Origin: Paracoccaceae bacterium
Lineage (GTDB): Bacteria > Pseudomonadota > Alphaproteobacteria > Rhodobacterales > Rhodobacteraceae
Length of the DNA: 64,000 nucleotides
NCBI GenBank assembly: GCA_003605175.1
Contig: QWDA01000001.1
Location: 186,001 to 250,000 of the forward strand
Direction: 5' to 3'
The notes under the pieces: model-generated
Databases searched by the model: none
Told to the model about the DNA's origin: nothing
The model's input: only the letters and a program-made list of their open reading frames with translations
Translations under genes and position numbers: made by a program
Part shown: positions 9,375-17,506 of the stretch, one piece after another
How the letters are laid out: every line of letters begins with the position of its first letter
How positions within the stretch are numbered: the first letter of the stretch is position 1

Positions 9375-9696
9375 GGCCCGCAAGCCGGGCGCACAACCCG
9401 TACACAGCCTGTACACAGCCCGTACACCGGCTGTGCGCCTTCTTCGGGCACCCTGAAGAAAGCGTTGCCGCGCGGTGGTGTCAGAACTCGGGAACGAGCG
9501 GGCAGGTCATGCTGGAAGGCGCTTGCCCGACGGCCCGCGCCGGGCCTCGTTCCGGGTGGGAACATGTTCGGTGAATGCGAGGGGACAGCGCTTGCGCTGC
9601 GGACCAGCGCGGCGCGGGTATGCGCCCGTCGGAATATCCGGTGCCGGAAGCGGAGGGCAGACCTTTGGTGCGACGTTTCCGCCGGAACGGTTCCGC
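9375..9696. repeat. Gene-free spacer with 3 x 11-bp tandem repeat inside a stem
   Basis: This 322-base stretch between convergent genes holds no credible gene. At 9397-9429 an 11-bp unit (CCCGTACACAG, with small changes) occurs three times head-to-tail, each unit carrying a GTAC core. The array is bracketed by an 8-bp inverted repeat, GGCGCACA (9389-9396) and TGTGCGCC (9432-9439). Immediately after it, TTCTTCGG pairs with CC(T)GAAGAA. The hairpins may end lysK transcription, but no T-run is present. The rest of the spacer shows nothing recognisable. Confidence 0.6.
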
Positions 9697-10158
9697 TCAG
9701 CCGCGCTTGCGGGCCACGCGGGTCATCAGGTGGTACTCGTCGCGGAGCCGGAAGCCGTTGCGCTTGTAGAGTTGCAGGAGGCGGGGCTTTTCGGCGGTGG
9801 CCTCGAGATGGAGGGCGCGGAGACCGTTCGCCTCGAGCTGCGGGACCAGCGCGCCGAGCACTTCGGAGCCGACGCCGCGGCCGCGGACGCCTGAGCGGAC
9901 GAAGAACTCGTCGATGAAGCCGTCCATGCCGCCGAATTCCAGAGACCAGCCGAAAGTGATGACGATATAGCCGATGGGCGCTGTCCGGGGGCCGATGATG
10001 TAGACGCAGCCCAGAGGAGAACCCTCGAGCAGCGGCGCCAGCGCGGCCTCGCGGTGCTCGGGCGTGGAGGCGATGCCCTCCTCGGCATGGTAGGAGGCGA
10101 CCATGGGCAGGAGCGCCTTGGCGTCGCGCGACGCGGCGAGGTGGATCGCGGCGCTCAC
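9697..10158 (-). CDS. GNAT-family N-acetyltransferase
   Basis: Starting at GTG 10158, which overlaps the nucleoside hydrolase stop by four bases (GTGA), the protein has 153 residues. The acetyl-CoA site is the stretch VRSGVRGRGVGSEVLGAL, and LHLEATAEKPRLLQLYKRNGF is the usual GNAT C-terminal helix. The substrate cannot be told from the sequence. The overlap makes it the last gene of a mazG / nucleoside hydrolase / GNAT set. Confidence 0.85.
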   Translation of the reverse strand: MSAAIHLAASRDAKALLPMVASYHAEEGIASTPEHREAALAPLLEGSPLGCVYIIGPRTAPIGYIVITFGWSLEFGGMDGFIDEFFVRSGVRGRGVGSEVLGALVPQLEANGLRALHLEATAEKPRLLQLYKRNGFRLRDEYHLMTRVARKRG

Positions 10159-11096
10159 AGCCGGGCGATCCGCTCGGTGAGCAGCGCGAAGAAGCCGTCG
10201 GCGTCGATATCGCCCATGAAGAGCGCGTTCTTCGGCCGGTCGGTGACGCCCCACCAGTCGGCCACGGTCATGCCCATGGTGAGCTCGGAGTGGGTCTCGA
10301 TCTCCACGTTGACGTGGCGGCCCGAGAACAGCTCGGGGCGGATCAGCCAGGCGATGGTGCAGGGGTCGTGCAGGGGCGCGCCCTCGTGGCCGTACTTCTC
10401 CGAATCGTAGCGCTCGAAGAAATCCATCCAGCCGGCGGTGGCCTCGCCCACGGGGGTGCCGAGATTGCGGAAGGCGGCGACGCGCTTGTGCGTGGTGAGC
10501 GCCTTGTGGGTGACGTCGAGCGGCATCACGGTGAGCTTGACGCCGGAGCGGAACACCGCGTCGGCGGCCTGCGGGTCGACATGGATGTTGAACTCGGCGG
10601 CGGGCGTGGTGTTGCCGACCTCGAAATAGGCGCCGCCCATCAGCACGATCTCGGCCACGCGGGGCGCGATGTCTGGGGCGCGGGCGAAGGCGGTGGCGAT
10701 GTTGGTGAGCGGACCGATGGGGCACAGGGTGACGCTGCCCGCCGGCTCGCGGCGCAGCGTGTCGATCAGGAAATCGACGGCATGGGCGTCCTGCAGGGGC
10801 ATGGTCGGGTCGGGCAGCGGCGGGCCGTCGAGCCCGGTCTTGCCGTGGACATGTTCGGCGGTGACCAGCGGCCGGGCGAGCGGACGGTCGCAGCCGGCGA
10901 AGACGGGAACGTCGCTTCGGCCGGCGAGTTCGCAGACCATGCGGGCGTTCTTCTGGGTGAGCGCGAGCGGCACGTTGCCGGCCACGGCGGTGATGCCGAG
11001 AAGCTCGACATCCTCGGGGCTCGCCAGCGCGAGGAGGATCGCGACGGCGTCGTCCTGGCCGGGGTCGGTGTCGATGATGATCTTGCGAGGTGCCAT
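10155..11096 (-). CDS. Inosine/uridine-preferring nucleoside hydrolase
   Basis: The family cleaves N-ribosidic bonds of nucleosides to free base and ribose for salvage. The calcium-binding signature DTDPGQDDA sits right after the chosen start (MAPRKIII), which is why ATG 11096 is preferred over an upstream in-frame extension that would run through inverted repeats. Other conserved parts are CPIGPLTNIA, MGGAYFEVGNTTPAAEFN and the C-terminal histidine segment HDPCTIAW. The length of 313 is normal. It follows mazG by about 127 bases, consistent with a nucleotide housekeeping group. Confidence 0.93.
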   Translation of the reverse strand: MAPRKIIIDTDPGQDDAVAILLALASPEDVELLGITAVAGNVPLALTQKNARMVCELAGRSDVPVFAGCDRPLARPLVTAEHVHGKTGLDGPPLPDPTMPLQDAHAVDFLIDTLRREPAGSVTLCPIGPLTNIATAFARAPDIAPRVAEIVLMGGAYFEVGNTTPAAEFNIHVDPQAADAVFRSGVKLTVMPLDVTHKALTTHKRVAAFRNLGTPVGEATAGWMDFFERYDSEKYGHEGAPLHDPCTIAWLIRPELFSGRHVNVEIETHSELTMGMTVADWWGVTDRPKNALFMGDIDADGFFALLTERIARL

Positions 11097-11142
11097 TGCG
11101 GGCTCCGGTGTAGCCGGGAGCGGGGCGGGGCGCCAGAGCGAT

Positions 11143-11215
11143 CCGCAACCCCTTGGCGGGAAGCCGCAAGGGGTGCGGCGGCAGATCTGCCGCTCCGGAA
11201 AATCCATGATTTTCC
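11143..11215. repeat. Cluster of three inverted repeats between mazG and the nucleoside hydrolase
   Basis: Three consecutive dyads occupy 73 bases. At 11143-11178 there is a 12-bp stem with one bulge (ACCCCTTG / CAAGGGGT plus CCGC / GCGG). At 11178-11193 there is a perfect 16-base palindrome, GCGGCAGATCTGCCGC. At 11197-11215 there is an 8-bp hairpin (GGAAAATC / GATTTTCC, loop CAT). This density suggests a dispersed repeat unit or an mRNA-stability element between cotranscribed genes. Confidence 0.65.
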
Positions 11216-11223
11216 TGGGGTTC

Positions 11224-12027
11224 TCAGGCGGTCTTGTGGCGTTCCGCTGCCTTGGCGGCGTCCCAGAGCGCGTCCATCTCGGCGAGGTCGCTGTCCTCGG
11301 GCCGTTTGCCGCGCGTTGCGAGCGCGGCCTCGATTGCGCGGAACCTGCGGGTGAACTTGTCGTTCGCCGCCCGGAGCGCGGCTTCGGGGTCGATCTCCAT
11401 GTGCCGCGCGAGATTCGCCATCGCGAAAAGCAGGTCGCCGAACTCCTCCGCCTGCCGTGCCGGGTCGGTTTCGGCGCGTAGCTCGGCCATCTCCTCGGCG
11501 ATCTTGTCGAGCACCTGGTCGGAGGACGGCCAGTCGAACCCGACCCGCGCGGCCCGGTTCTGCAGCTTCAGCGCGCGCAGGAGCGCCGGCAGACCCAGCG
11601 CCACGCCGTCGAGCACGCCGGCCTTTCCGCGCTCCTTCGCCTTCGCCGCCTCCCAGTCGCGGGTCTGCTGCTCGGCGCTCTTCTCGCGGCTCTCGTCGCC
11701 GAAGACATGGGGATGCCGGTCGACCATCTTGTCCGACACGGCGCGCACCACATCGGCAAAGCCGAAATGCCCGTCCTCGGAGGCCATCTGCGCATGGTAG
11801 ACCACCTGGAGGAGCAGGTCGCCCAGCTCGCCGTGCAACTCGCCCCAGGCCCCGCGCTCGATGGCGTCGGCCACCTCGTAGGCCTCCTCGATCGTGTAGG
11901 GCGCGATGCTGCGGTAGTCCTGCTCGATATCCCAGGGGCAGCCCGTATCCGGATCGCGCAGGGCCGCCATGATCGCGAGGAGGCGCTCGATTCCGGCGTC
12001 GCGGTCGAAGATCAGCGGATCGGACAT
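11224..12027 (-). CDS. mazG: Nucleoside triphosphate pyrophosphohydrolase MazG
   Basis: MazG hydrolyses (d)NTPs to monophosphates and pyrophosphate, cleaning the nucleotide pool. Two MazG folds are visible. The N-terminal one contains GCPWDIEQDYRSIAPYTIEEAYEV with the metal-binding EE residues and the ELGDLLLQVVYHAQ helix. The second contains VLDKIAEEMAELRAE and EEFGDLLFAMANLARHM. The 267-residue length is usual for the two-domain form. ATG 12027 is preferred; the gene is divergent from the M20 gene. Confidence 0.95.
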   Translation of the reverse strand: MSDPLIFDRDAGIERLLAIMAALRDPDTGCPWDIEQDYRSIAPYTIEEAYEVADAIERGAWGELHGELGDLLLQVVYHAQMASEDGHFGFADVVRAVSDKMVDRHPHVFGDESREKSAEQQTRDWEAAKAKERGKAGVLDGVALGLPALLRALKLQNRAARVGFDWPSSDQVLDKIAEEMAELRAETDPARQAEEFGDLLFAMANLARHMEIDPEAALRAANDKFTRRFRAIEAALATRGKRPEDSDLAEMDALWDAAKAAERHKTA

Positions 12028-12092
12028 TGCAGGTCTTTCCCCTTCCTGAAACTGTGCCGCCCAGCAATCACGAGCCCTGTCCGGAGTCCACC

Positions 12093-13259
12093 ATGCCCGT
12101 CATCAACCGCATCGCCGGGTTCGCCGGCGAGATGACCGAATGGCGCCGCTGGATGCACCGCAATCCGGAGCTCGGTTTCGAGTTGCCGAAGACGGCGGGT
12201 TTCGTGGTCGAGCGACTGCGCGAGATCGGGGTGGACGAGATCCACGAAGGGATCGGACGGACCGGGATCGTCGGCATCGTCAACGGGCAGAGGGAGGGCC
12301 CGACCATCGGGCTGCGCGCCGATATGGACGCCTTGCCGATTGCCGAGGAGACCGGCGCGGACTGGGCCAGCGAGACGCCGGGGGCGATGCATGCCTGCGG
12401 CCATGACGGGCACACCGCGATGCTGCTGGGGGCGGCGAAATACCTGGCCGAGACGCGGGCGTTCCGGGGGCGGGTGGCGCTCCTGTTCCAGCCGGCCGAG
12501 GAGGATGGCGGCGGCGGCAAGGCGATGGTGGAGGACGGCGTTATGGACCGGTTCGACATCCACGAGGTCTATGCGTTGCACAATTCGCCCGAGCTTCCGT
12601 TCGGCGAGTTCGGCACCTGCGCGGGGCCGATCATGGCGGCGGTGGACGAGTTCAACTTCACGATCACCGGCGAGGGCGGGCACGCGGCCTTTCCGCATCT
12701 CTGCACCGACCCGATCCCGGCGGCCCTGGCGCTGGGGCAGGCGCTCGACACGGTGGTGGCGAAGAACCGGCCGGGGACGGAGCCCATGGTAGTCGCGGTG
12801 ACGCAGATCCACTCGGGGACGGCGAACAATGTCACGCCCGGCGTGGCGCGGCTGAGCGGAACGGTGCGCTGTTTCTCGGGCGCGATGCGCGACATGGCCG
12901 AGGCGCGGATCCGCGCCATCGGGGAGGGCATCGCCGGGAGCTTCGGCGTGGCGGTGGAGCTGTTTTACGACCGGTCCTATCCGGCCACGGTGAACGATCC
13001 GCACCGTGCCGAATTCGCCGCCGAAGTGGCCCGCGAAGTGGTGGGCGCGGAGAAGGTGACCGGGGATCTGGCGCCCGAGATGGGGGCGGAGGATTTCTCC
13101 TACCTGCTCGAGGCGCGGCCTGGGGCGTACCTGTTCCTCGGCCAGGGCACCGCGCATTACTGCCACCACCCGGCCTATGATTTCAACGATGCGGTGGCGC
13201 CGATCGGCGCGTCGTTCTTCGCCCGGCTGGTGGAGCGGGCGCTGCCGCTCGATGAATGA
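12093..13259 (+). CDS. M20-family amidohydrolase (aminoacylase/hippurate hydrolase type)
   Basis: The 388-residue cytoplasmic zinc enzyme probably removes acyl groups from N-acylated amino acids. Diagnostic pieces are MHRNPELGFE, the metal-site motif HACGHDGHTAM, and the Glu-pair PAEEDGGGG. The dimerisation domain starts near GGHAAFPH, and the last metal ligand is in YCHHPAYDF. ATG 12093 gives the normal family N terminus; an earlier in-frame ATG would overlap the mazG start. The agmatinase gene follows directly, so the two may act on amino-acid or guanidino compounds together. Confidence 0.92.
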   Translation: MPVINRIAGFAGEMTEWRRWMHRNPELGFELPKTAGFVVERLREIGVDEIHEGIGRTGIVGIVNGQREGPTIGLRADMDALPIAEETGADWASETPGAMHACGHDGHTAMLLGAAKYLAETRAFRGRVALLFQPAEEDGGGGKAMVEDGVMDRFDIHEVYALHNSPELPFGEFGTCAGPIMAAVDEFNFTITGEGGHAAFPHLCTDPIPAALALGQALDTVVAKNRPGTEPMVVAVTQIHSGTANNVTPGVARLSGTVRCFSGAMRDMAEARIRAIGEGIAGSFGVAVELFYDRSYPATVNDPHRAEFAAEVAREVVGAEKVTGDLAPEMGAEDFSYLLEARPGAYLFLGQGTAHYCHHPAYDFNDAVAPIGASFFARLVERALPLDE

Positions 13260-13293
13260 ACATCGAAACGTAACCTACGGAACGGAAAGACAG

Positions 13294-14262
13294 ATGGCCC
13301 TGGAAGACGCGAAGAACGAGATCGACGCGGCGTTCACCCGGCAGGATCCGCGCGGGCTCAGCTACGAGAATGCGTTCGCCGGGGCGACCTCGTTTCTGAG
13401 GCGGCGCTACAGCAAGGATCTGGCCGGCGTCGATCTGGCGATCACCGGAATTCCCTTCGACCAAGCGGTGACGAACCGGCCCGGCACGCGGCTTGGCCCC
13501 CGGGCGATCCGCGAGGCATCGAGCCTGCAGCCCTTCGACCGGCCCTATGGCTGGGGCTTCGACCCGCTCGCCGAGTTCACCGTGGTCGACTATGGCGACA
13601 TGGCCTTCGACTATGCCGATGTGCCGGCCTTCCCGGGTCGGCTGACGGTGCATGTGGCGGGCATACTGGAGGCGGGGGCCGGGGCGATATGTCTCGGGGG
13701 CGATCATTCGATCACGCTTCCGATTCTGAGGGCTTACGCGGCGAAGTTCGGGCGGCTTTCGGTGATCCAGTTCGATGCGCATACCGACACCTGGGCCGAT
13801 GACGATGCAAGCCGGATCGACCATGGGACCTTCATGTACAAGGCGGTGAAGGAGGGGCTGGTGGACCCGGAGAGTTCGGTGCAGATCGGCATCCGCACGG
13901 ACAATCCCGAGACGCTCGGCTTTCACATCATCGATGCGCGCGAGGTGCACGAGGCCGGCGCGCGGGCGGTGGCGGAACGGGCGCGGGGCATCGTCGGCGA
14001 CCGGCCGGTCTACCTGACCTTCGACATCGATTGCCTCGACCCGGCCTTCGCGCCGGGCACCGGCACGCCGGTCTGGGGCGGGTTGTCCTCGGCCCAGACG
14101 GCGCATGTCCTGCGCGATCTGGCGGGGATCAACCTCGTCGGCGGCGACGTGGTCGAGGTCTCGCCGCCCTTCGATTCGGGGCAGATCACCGCGGTGGCGG
14201 GCGCGCATGTGGCGCATGAGATCCTCTGCCTCTGGTGCCGGGCCCGGCGGAACGGCGCCTGA
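13294..14262 (+). CDS. speB: Agmatinase (ureohydrolase family)
   Basis: It hydrolyses agmatine to putrescine and urea, or a related guanidino substrate. Manganese ligands are visible in GGDHSITLP, FDAHTDTW and TFDIDCLDPAFAPGTGTP. The last is the ureohydrolase signature. I choose ATG 13294 (MALEDAKNEID) because GGAAAG lies just upstream and homologues start this way; ATG 13252, overlapping the previous stop, would add 14 residues. The 322-residue length fits SpeB. Substrate specificity versus guanidinobutyrase cannot be settled by eye. Confidence 0.9.
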   Translation: MALEDAKNEIDAAFTRQDPRGLSYENAFAGATSFLRRRYSKDLAGVDLAITGIPFDQAVTNRPGTRLGPRAIREASSLQPFDRPYGWGFDPLAEFTVVDYGDMAFDYADVPAFPGRLTVHVAGILEAGAGAICLGGDHSITLPILRAYAAKFGRLSVIQFDAHTDTWADDDASRIDHGTFMYKAVKEGLVDPESSVQIGIRTDNPETLGFHIIDAREVHEAGARAVAERARGIVGDRPVYLTFDIDCLDPAFAPGTGTPVWGGLSSAQTAHVLRDLAGINLVGGDVVEVSPPFDSGQITAVAGAHVAHEILCLWCRARRNGA

Positions 14263-14313
14263 GGGGCAATCCGCCCCATTGCATCGGGCGTCGAAGCGCG
14301 CTTGGGAAGTGGC

Positions 14314-14751
14314 ATGAAGACCGTGCTCCTGATCGTTCTCGCGCTGGCGGCGTCGGCCGCGCTCTGGGTGCGCTTCGCGCCCACCGATCCGGCGCGCTGG
14401 AACCTGCGGCCGGTGATGCCCGCGCCGGGGCCGGGCGACTGGCCGGAGGCAGGAGGCTTCAGGGCGCAGCGGATCGTGCCGGGCGCGCCCGGGGCGGTCC
14501 TCGCCGCGCTGGATGCGATCGCACGGAAGACCCCGCGTACGAAGCGCATCGCGGGAAGCCCCGCGGAAGGGCTCGCCACCTATGAGACGCGCTCGCGCCT
14601 CTGGGGCTTTCCGGATTACACGACCATCTCCGCGGCGCCGGCCGGCACCGGCACGAAGCTCGGCATCCATGCGCGGCTGCGCTTCGGCAGCAGCGATTTC
14701 GGGGTGAACCGCGCGCGCGTCGAGGCCTGGCTGGCGGCGCTCGGGGCCTGA
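14314..14751 (+). CDS. DUF1499-like membrane-anchored protein
   Basis: The 145-residue protein starts with a hydrophobic helix (TVLLIVLALAASAALWVRFA) that anchors or exports it. A globular part follows with the stretch TPRTKRIAGSPAEGLATYETRSRLWGFPD (shown for position only: residues about 73-101) and a C-terminal basic segment FGVNRARVEAWLAAL. These match DUF1499 proteins, whose function is unknown. ATG 14314 is chosen over a weaker upstream TTG. Confidence 0.75.
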   Translation: MKTVLLIVLALAASAALWVRFAPTDPARWNLRPVMPAPGPGDWPEAGGFRAQRIVPGAPGAVLAALDAIARKTPRTKRIAGSPAEGLATYETRSRLWGFPDYTTISAAPAGTGTKLGIHARLRFGSSDFGVNRARVEAWLAALGA

Positions 14752-14782
14752 CATCCTGCGCCCTTCTCCTGGCTTCAATACT

Positions 14783-14860
14783 CCGGGGGAGCGCGAGGGG
14801 GCGGAGCCCCCTCGCCCGGGGCGACGCCGGAGGCGGCGCAAACCCATCATGTGCGCGCGG
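14783..14860 (+). repeat. Intergenic inverted-repeat element, copy 1
   Basis: A palindromic core GCGAGGGGGC / GCCCCCTCGC (three-base loop, 14793-14815) is preceded by CCGGGGGAGC. It is followed by a tail with GCCGGAGG and GGCGCAAAC. The reverse complement of 47890-47972 repeats this order almost exactly, and 24099-24180 carries a related core. It fills most of the spacer before ribB. Confidence 0.75.
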
Positions 14861-14954
14861 CACGCGCGCTCCGGTCGGAACCCTGCCGCTTCGGCTTTCC
14901 TTCCCCGCCTGGTTCCGCTATCCCCCGCGCTCGGAAGCTGCCGGAACCACCGCC

Positions 14955-16079
14955 ATGACCTATGAACAGCCCGGACCGGTCGAAGAGACCTGGAAGGATG
15001 CGATTTCCTCCACAGAGGAGATCATCGAGGATGCACGCAACGGGCGGATGATCATCCTCGTCGACCACGAGGACCGCGAGAACGAGGGCGACCTCGTGAT
15101 CCCCGCCCAGATGGCCACGCCCGAGGCGATCAACTTCATGGCCACCCATGGCCGCGGGCTGATCTGCCTCTCGCTGACCGGCGCGCGGATCGACGCCTTG
15201 GGCCTCCCCTTGATGGCGAGCCAGAACTCCTCGCGGCACGAGACCGCCTTCACCGTCTCGATCGAGGCGCGCGAGGGGGTATCGACCGGGATCTCGGCGC
15301 ATGACCGGGCGCGGACCGTGGCGGTGGCGATCGACGCGGGCAAGGGGGCCGGGGACATCGCGAGCCCGGGCCACGTGTTTCCGCTCCGCGCGCGCGACGG
15401 CGGCGTCCTGGTGCGCGCGGGCCATACCGAGGCAGCGGTCGATATCGCGCGGCTCGCGGGGCTGAACCCGTCGGGGGTGATCTGCGAGATCATGAAGGAC
15501 GACGGCTCGATGGCGCGTCTGCCCGATCTCGTCGCCTTCGCGCAGAAGCACGGGATCAAGATCGGCACGATCTCGGACCTGATCGCCTATCGCCGCCGGC
15601 ACGACAATCTCGTCAAGGTGACCGAGGAGCGGATCGTCAGCAGCGCGTTCGGCGGCGAATGGGCGCTCCGGATCTTTTCCGACACCGCCCATGGCGACGA
15701 GCATATCGCGCTGATCAAGGGCGACATTTCCGGGCCGGAGCCGGTGCTGGTGCGGATGCATGCGCTCGACCCGATGCTCGACGTGGTGGGGCTCGGCGGC
15801 AAGGGGCGGGCGCGGGAATTCGGCGACGCGATGGAGCAGATCGCGGCGGAGGGGCGGGGCGTCCTGGTGCTTCTGCGCGATACCACGATGAAGCTCGTGC
15901 CCGATGATGCGGCTTCGCCGCGGACGCTCCGGCAATACGGGCTCGGCGCGCAGATCCTGTCCTCGTTCGGGCTCTCGAAGCTCGAACTTCTCACCAATTC
16001 GCCGCTGCCCAGGGTCGTGGGCCTCGAGGCCTACGGGCTGGAGATCGTCGGCACGCGGAAAATCTCGGAGATCGGCTGA
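14955..16079 (+). CDS. ribB: 3,4-dihydroxy-2-butanone 4-phosphate synthase with degenerate GTP cyclohydrolase II domain
   Basis: The N-terminal domain (about residues 20-225) makes the four-carbon riboflavin precursor from ribulose 5-phosphate. VDHEDRENEGDL, the SRHETAFTVSIEA loop and GHTEAAVDIARLAGL are diagnostic. The C-terminal 150 residues align in layout with GTP cyclohydrolase II. However, the region that should hold the zinc cysteines reads VRMHALDPMLDVVGLGG (near residues 266-282) with no Cys, so that activity is expected to be lost. The stop overlaps the ribH start by one base. No FMN riboswitch is visible upstream. Confidence 0.93.
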   Translation: MTYEQPGPVEETWKDAISSTEEIIEDARNGRMIILVDHEDRENEGDLVIPAQMATPEAINFMATHGRGLICLSLTGARIDALGLPLMASQNSSRHETAFTVSIEAREGVSTGISAHDRARTVAVAIDAGKGAGDIASPGHVFPLRARDGGVLVRAGHTEAAVDIARLAGLNPSGVICEIMKDDGSMARLPDLVAFAQKHGIKIGTISDLIAYRRRHDNLVKVTEERIVSSAFGGEWALRIFSDTAHGDEHIALIKGDISGPEPVLVRMHALDPMLDVVGLGGKGRAREFGDAMEQIAAEGRGVLVLLRDTTMKLVPDDAASPRTLRQYGLGAQILSSFGLSKLELLTNSPLPRVVGLEAYGLEIVGTRKISEIG

Positions 16080-16621
16080 TGGCGGGACATTCGGACAACG
16101 ACCTGGCACTGCCGGAATTCGACGCGCCGGTGAAGGTGGCGATCGTGATCGCGCCCTATTACAAGGCGATCGCCAAGGCGCAGATCGCGGCGGCGACGGC
16201 GGTTCTGGAGCAGGCCGGGGTCGCGCATGAGGTGATCGAGGTGCCGGGATCGCTGGAGATCGTGCCGGCGATCACGCTCGCGAACCGGCTGTCGAATTTC
16301 GACGGCTATGTCGCGCTCGGCTGCGTGATCCGGGGGGCTACCAGCCATTACGACGTTGTGGTGAACGAGAGCGCCCGGGGGCTCACCATGCTGGGCCTGC
16401 AGGGGGTGGCCATCGGCAACGGGATCATCACAGTCGAGACCGTCGAACAGGCCGAGGAGCGGGCCGATGCCGGCCGGCTCAATACCGCGGGCGGAGCGGC
16501 GGAAGCGGCCTTGCACCTGATCGCGCTGACCCGGCGCTGGGGCCGGAAGGAAAAGGGCGTGGGCTTCGTGCCGGGGAGCTACCGGATCGCCGGCAGCGGC
16601 GAAGGGCCCGCCACCGCATGA
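16079..16621 (+). CDS. ribH: 6,7-dimethyl-8-ribityllumazine synthase
   Basis: RibH condenses the pyrimidine intermediate with the ribB product, the penultimate step of riboflavin synthesis. The 180-residue protein has VAIVIAPYYKAIA, the EVPGSLEIVPAI motif, GCVIRGATSHYDVVVNE with the catalytic His, and GNGIITVETVEQAEERA. The length is slightly over the usual 155-160 because of an extended C terminus. The ATG is inside the ribB stop codon (TGATG), and its own stop overlaps nusB by four bases, so the three genes are translationally coupled. Confidence 0.96.
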   Translation: MAGHSDNDLALPEFDAPVKVAIVIAPYYKAIAKAQIAAATAVLEQAGVAHEVIEVPGSLEIVPAITLANRLSNFDGYVALGCVIRGATSHYDVVVNESARGLTMLGLQGVAIGNGIITVETVEQAEERADAGRLNTAGGAAEAALHLIALTRRWGRKEKGVGFVPGSYRIAGSGEGPATA

Positions 16622-17073
16622 AACCCTCACGTCAGGCGAAATCGGCCGCGCGGCTCTACGCGGTGCAGGCGCTGTTCCAGATGGAAGCGGCCGGGCAGAC
16701 CATGGAAGCGGTGTGCCGCGAATTCGAGACGCACCGCTTCGGCGCCGTCTACGAGGGCGAGGAGATGGCCGAGGGCGATGTGGACCTGTTCCGCAGGCTG
16801 GTGGGCGACGCGGTGAACTGGCAGGCGAAGATCGACCAGCTGACCGACCGGGCGCTGGTGGCGAAATGGCCGATCAACCGCATCGACCCGACGCTGCGCG
16901 CCCTGTTCCGGGCGGCGGGCGCCGAGATCACCGCGGGCGGGACACCGCCCAAGGTGGTGATCTCGGAATTCGTCGATATCGCGAAGGCGTTCTTCCCCGA
17001 GGGGCGCGAACCCAAGTTCGTCAACGCCGTGCTGGACCATCTGGCGCGCGAGGCCCGGCCGGAAGCGTTCTGA
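16618..17073 (+). CDS. nusB: Transcription antitermination factor NusB
   Basis: NusB with NusE binds boxA RNA and supports rRNA transcription. The 151-residue all-helical protein contains SAARLYAVQALFQME at the N terminus, ALVAKWPINRIDPTLRALFRAA in the middle, and PPKVVISEFVDIAKAFFPE near the end, all typical. It is the third gene of ribB-ribH-nusB, a common alphaproteobacterial order. A GC-rich 7-bp hairpin at 17075-17095, just past the stop, may end transcription; no T-run follows. Confidence 0.96.
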   Translation: MKPSRQAKSAARLYAVQALFQMEAAGQTMEAVCREFETHRFGAVYEGEEMAEGDVDLFRRLVGDAVNWQAKIDQLTDRALVAKWPINRIDPTLRALFRAAGAEITAGGTPPKVVISEFVDIAKAFFPEGREPKFVNAVLDHLAREARPEAF

Positions 17074-17081
17074 GCCCCGCC

Positions 17082-17243
17082 TCAGCGCGGCGGGGTGTGC
17101 GGCGTTTCGAGCGTGGGCGTCATGGTGCGCATGGCGTCGTGGACATCGCCGAACTGCGCGCGCCCGCTCGGGAGAGCGAAGGCGATGGCGAGGAGAACTG
17201 CCGTCCCCAAAAGGACGCAGACCTCGATTCGGAGGCGTTTCAT
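17082..17243 (-). CDS. Small exported or membrane protein
   Basis: A 53-residue frame from ATG 17243 starts MKRLRIEV and has a hydrophobic core (CVLLGTAVLLAIAFAL). It ends with a polar, proline-containing tail (TPTLETPHTPPR). It could be a signal-anchored peptide or a short secreted one. The stop lies within the hairpin after nusB, on the opposite strand. No family is recognised. Translation signals are modest. Confidence 0.45.
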   Translation of the reverse strand: MKRLRIEVCVLLGTAVLLAIAFALPSGRAQFGDVHDAMRTMTPTLETPHTPPR

Positions 17244-17506
17244 CTGCTCTGACCTGCCTGACGGTTCTTGTTTGGAGGCGTTGTAGGCCCTGTCGCCGGC
17301 GAAGTCCAATCCCGGATTGCGGTCTGAGGGCGGAGTCCTGCCGTGGCTTCCCGATCCGGACGGCCCGTTCTCGCCGGCGCCCGGGCGCGGGATCGCGAGG
17401 CTCGTGATCGACCGGAAGCGGGCGCCGGCCCGGGGCGGGGTGTTCGGCATGTCTGGTTCTGTTCCCGGAGAGGTACCTGCGGATGATCACATCGGAAGAA
17501 TGAGGA

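Noticed and set aside
11097-11207. Longer nucleoside hydrolase start at 11207
   Set aside because: The added 37 residues are encoded by inverted repeats and precede the invariant N-terminal Asp motif, so ATG 11096 is preferred.
14752-14954. FMN riboswitch before ribB
   Set aside because: The conserved AGGAUC- and GGGC-type blocks are not present. The spacer is mostly an intergenic repeat.
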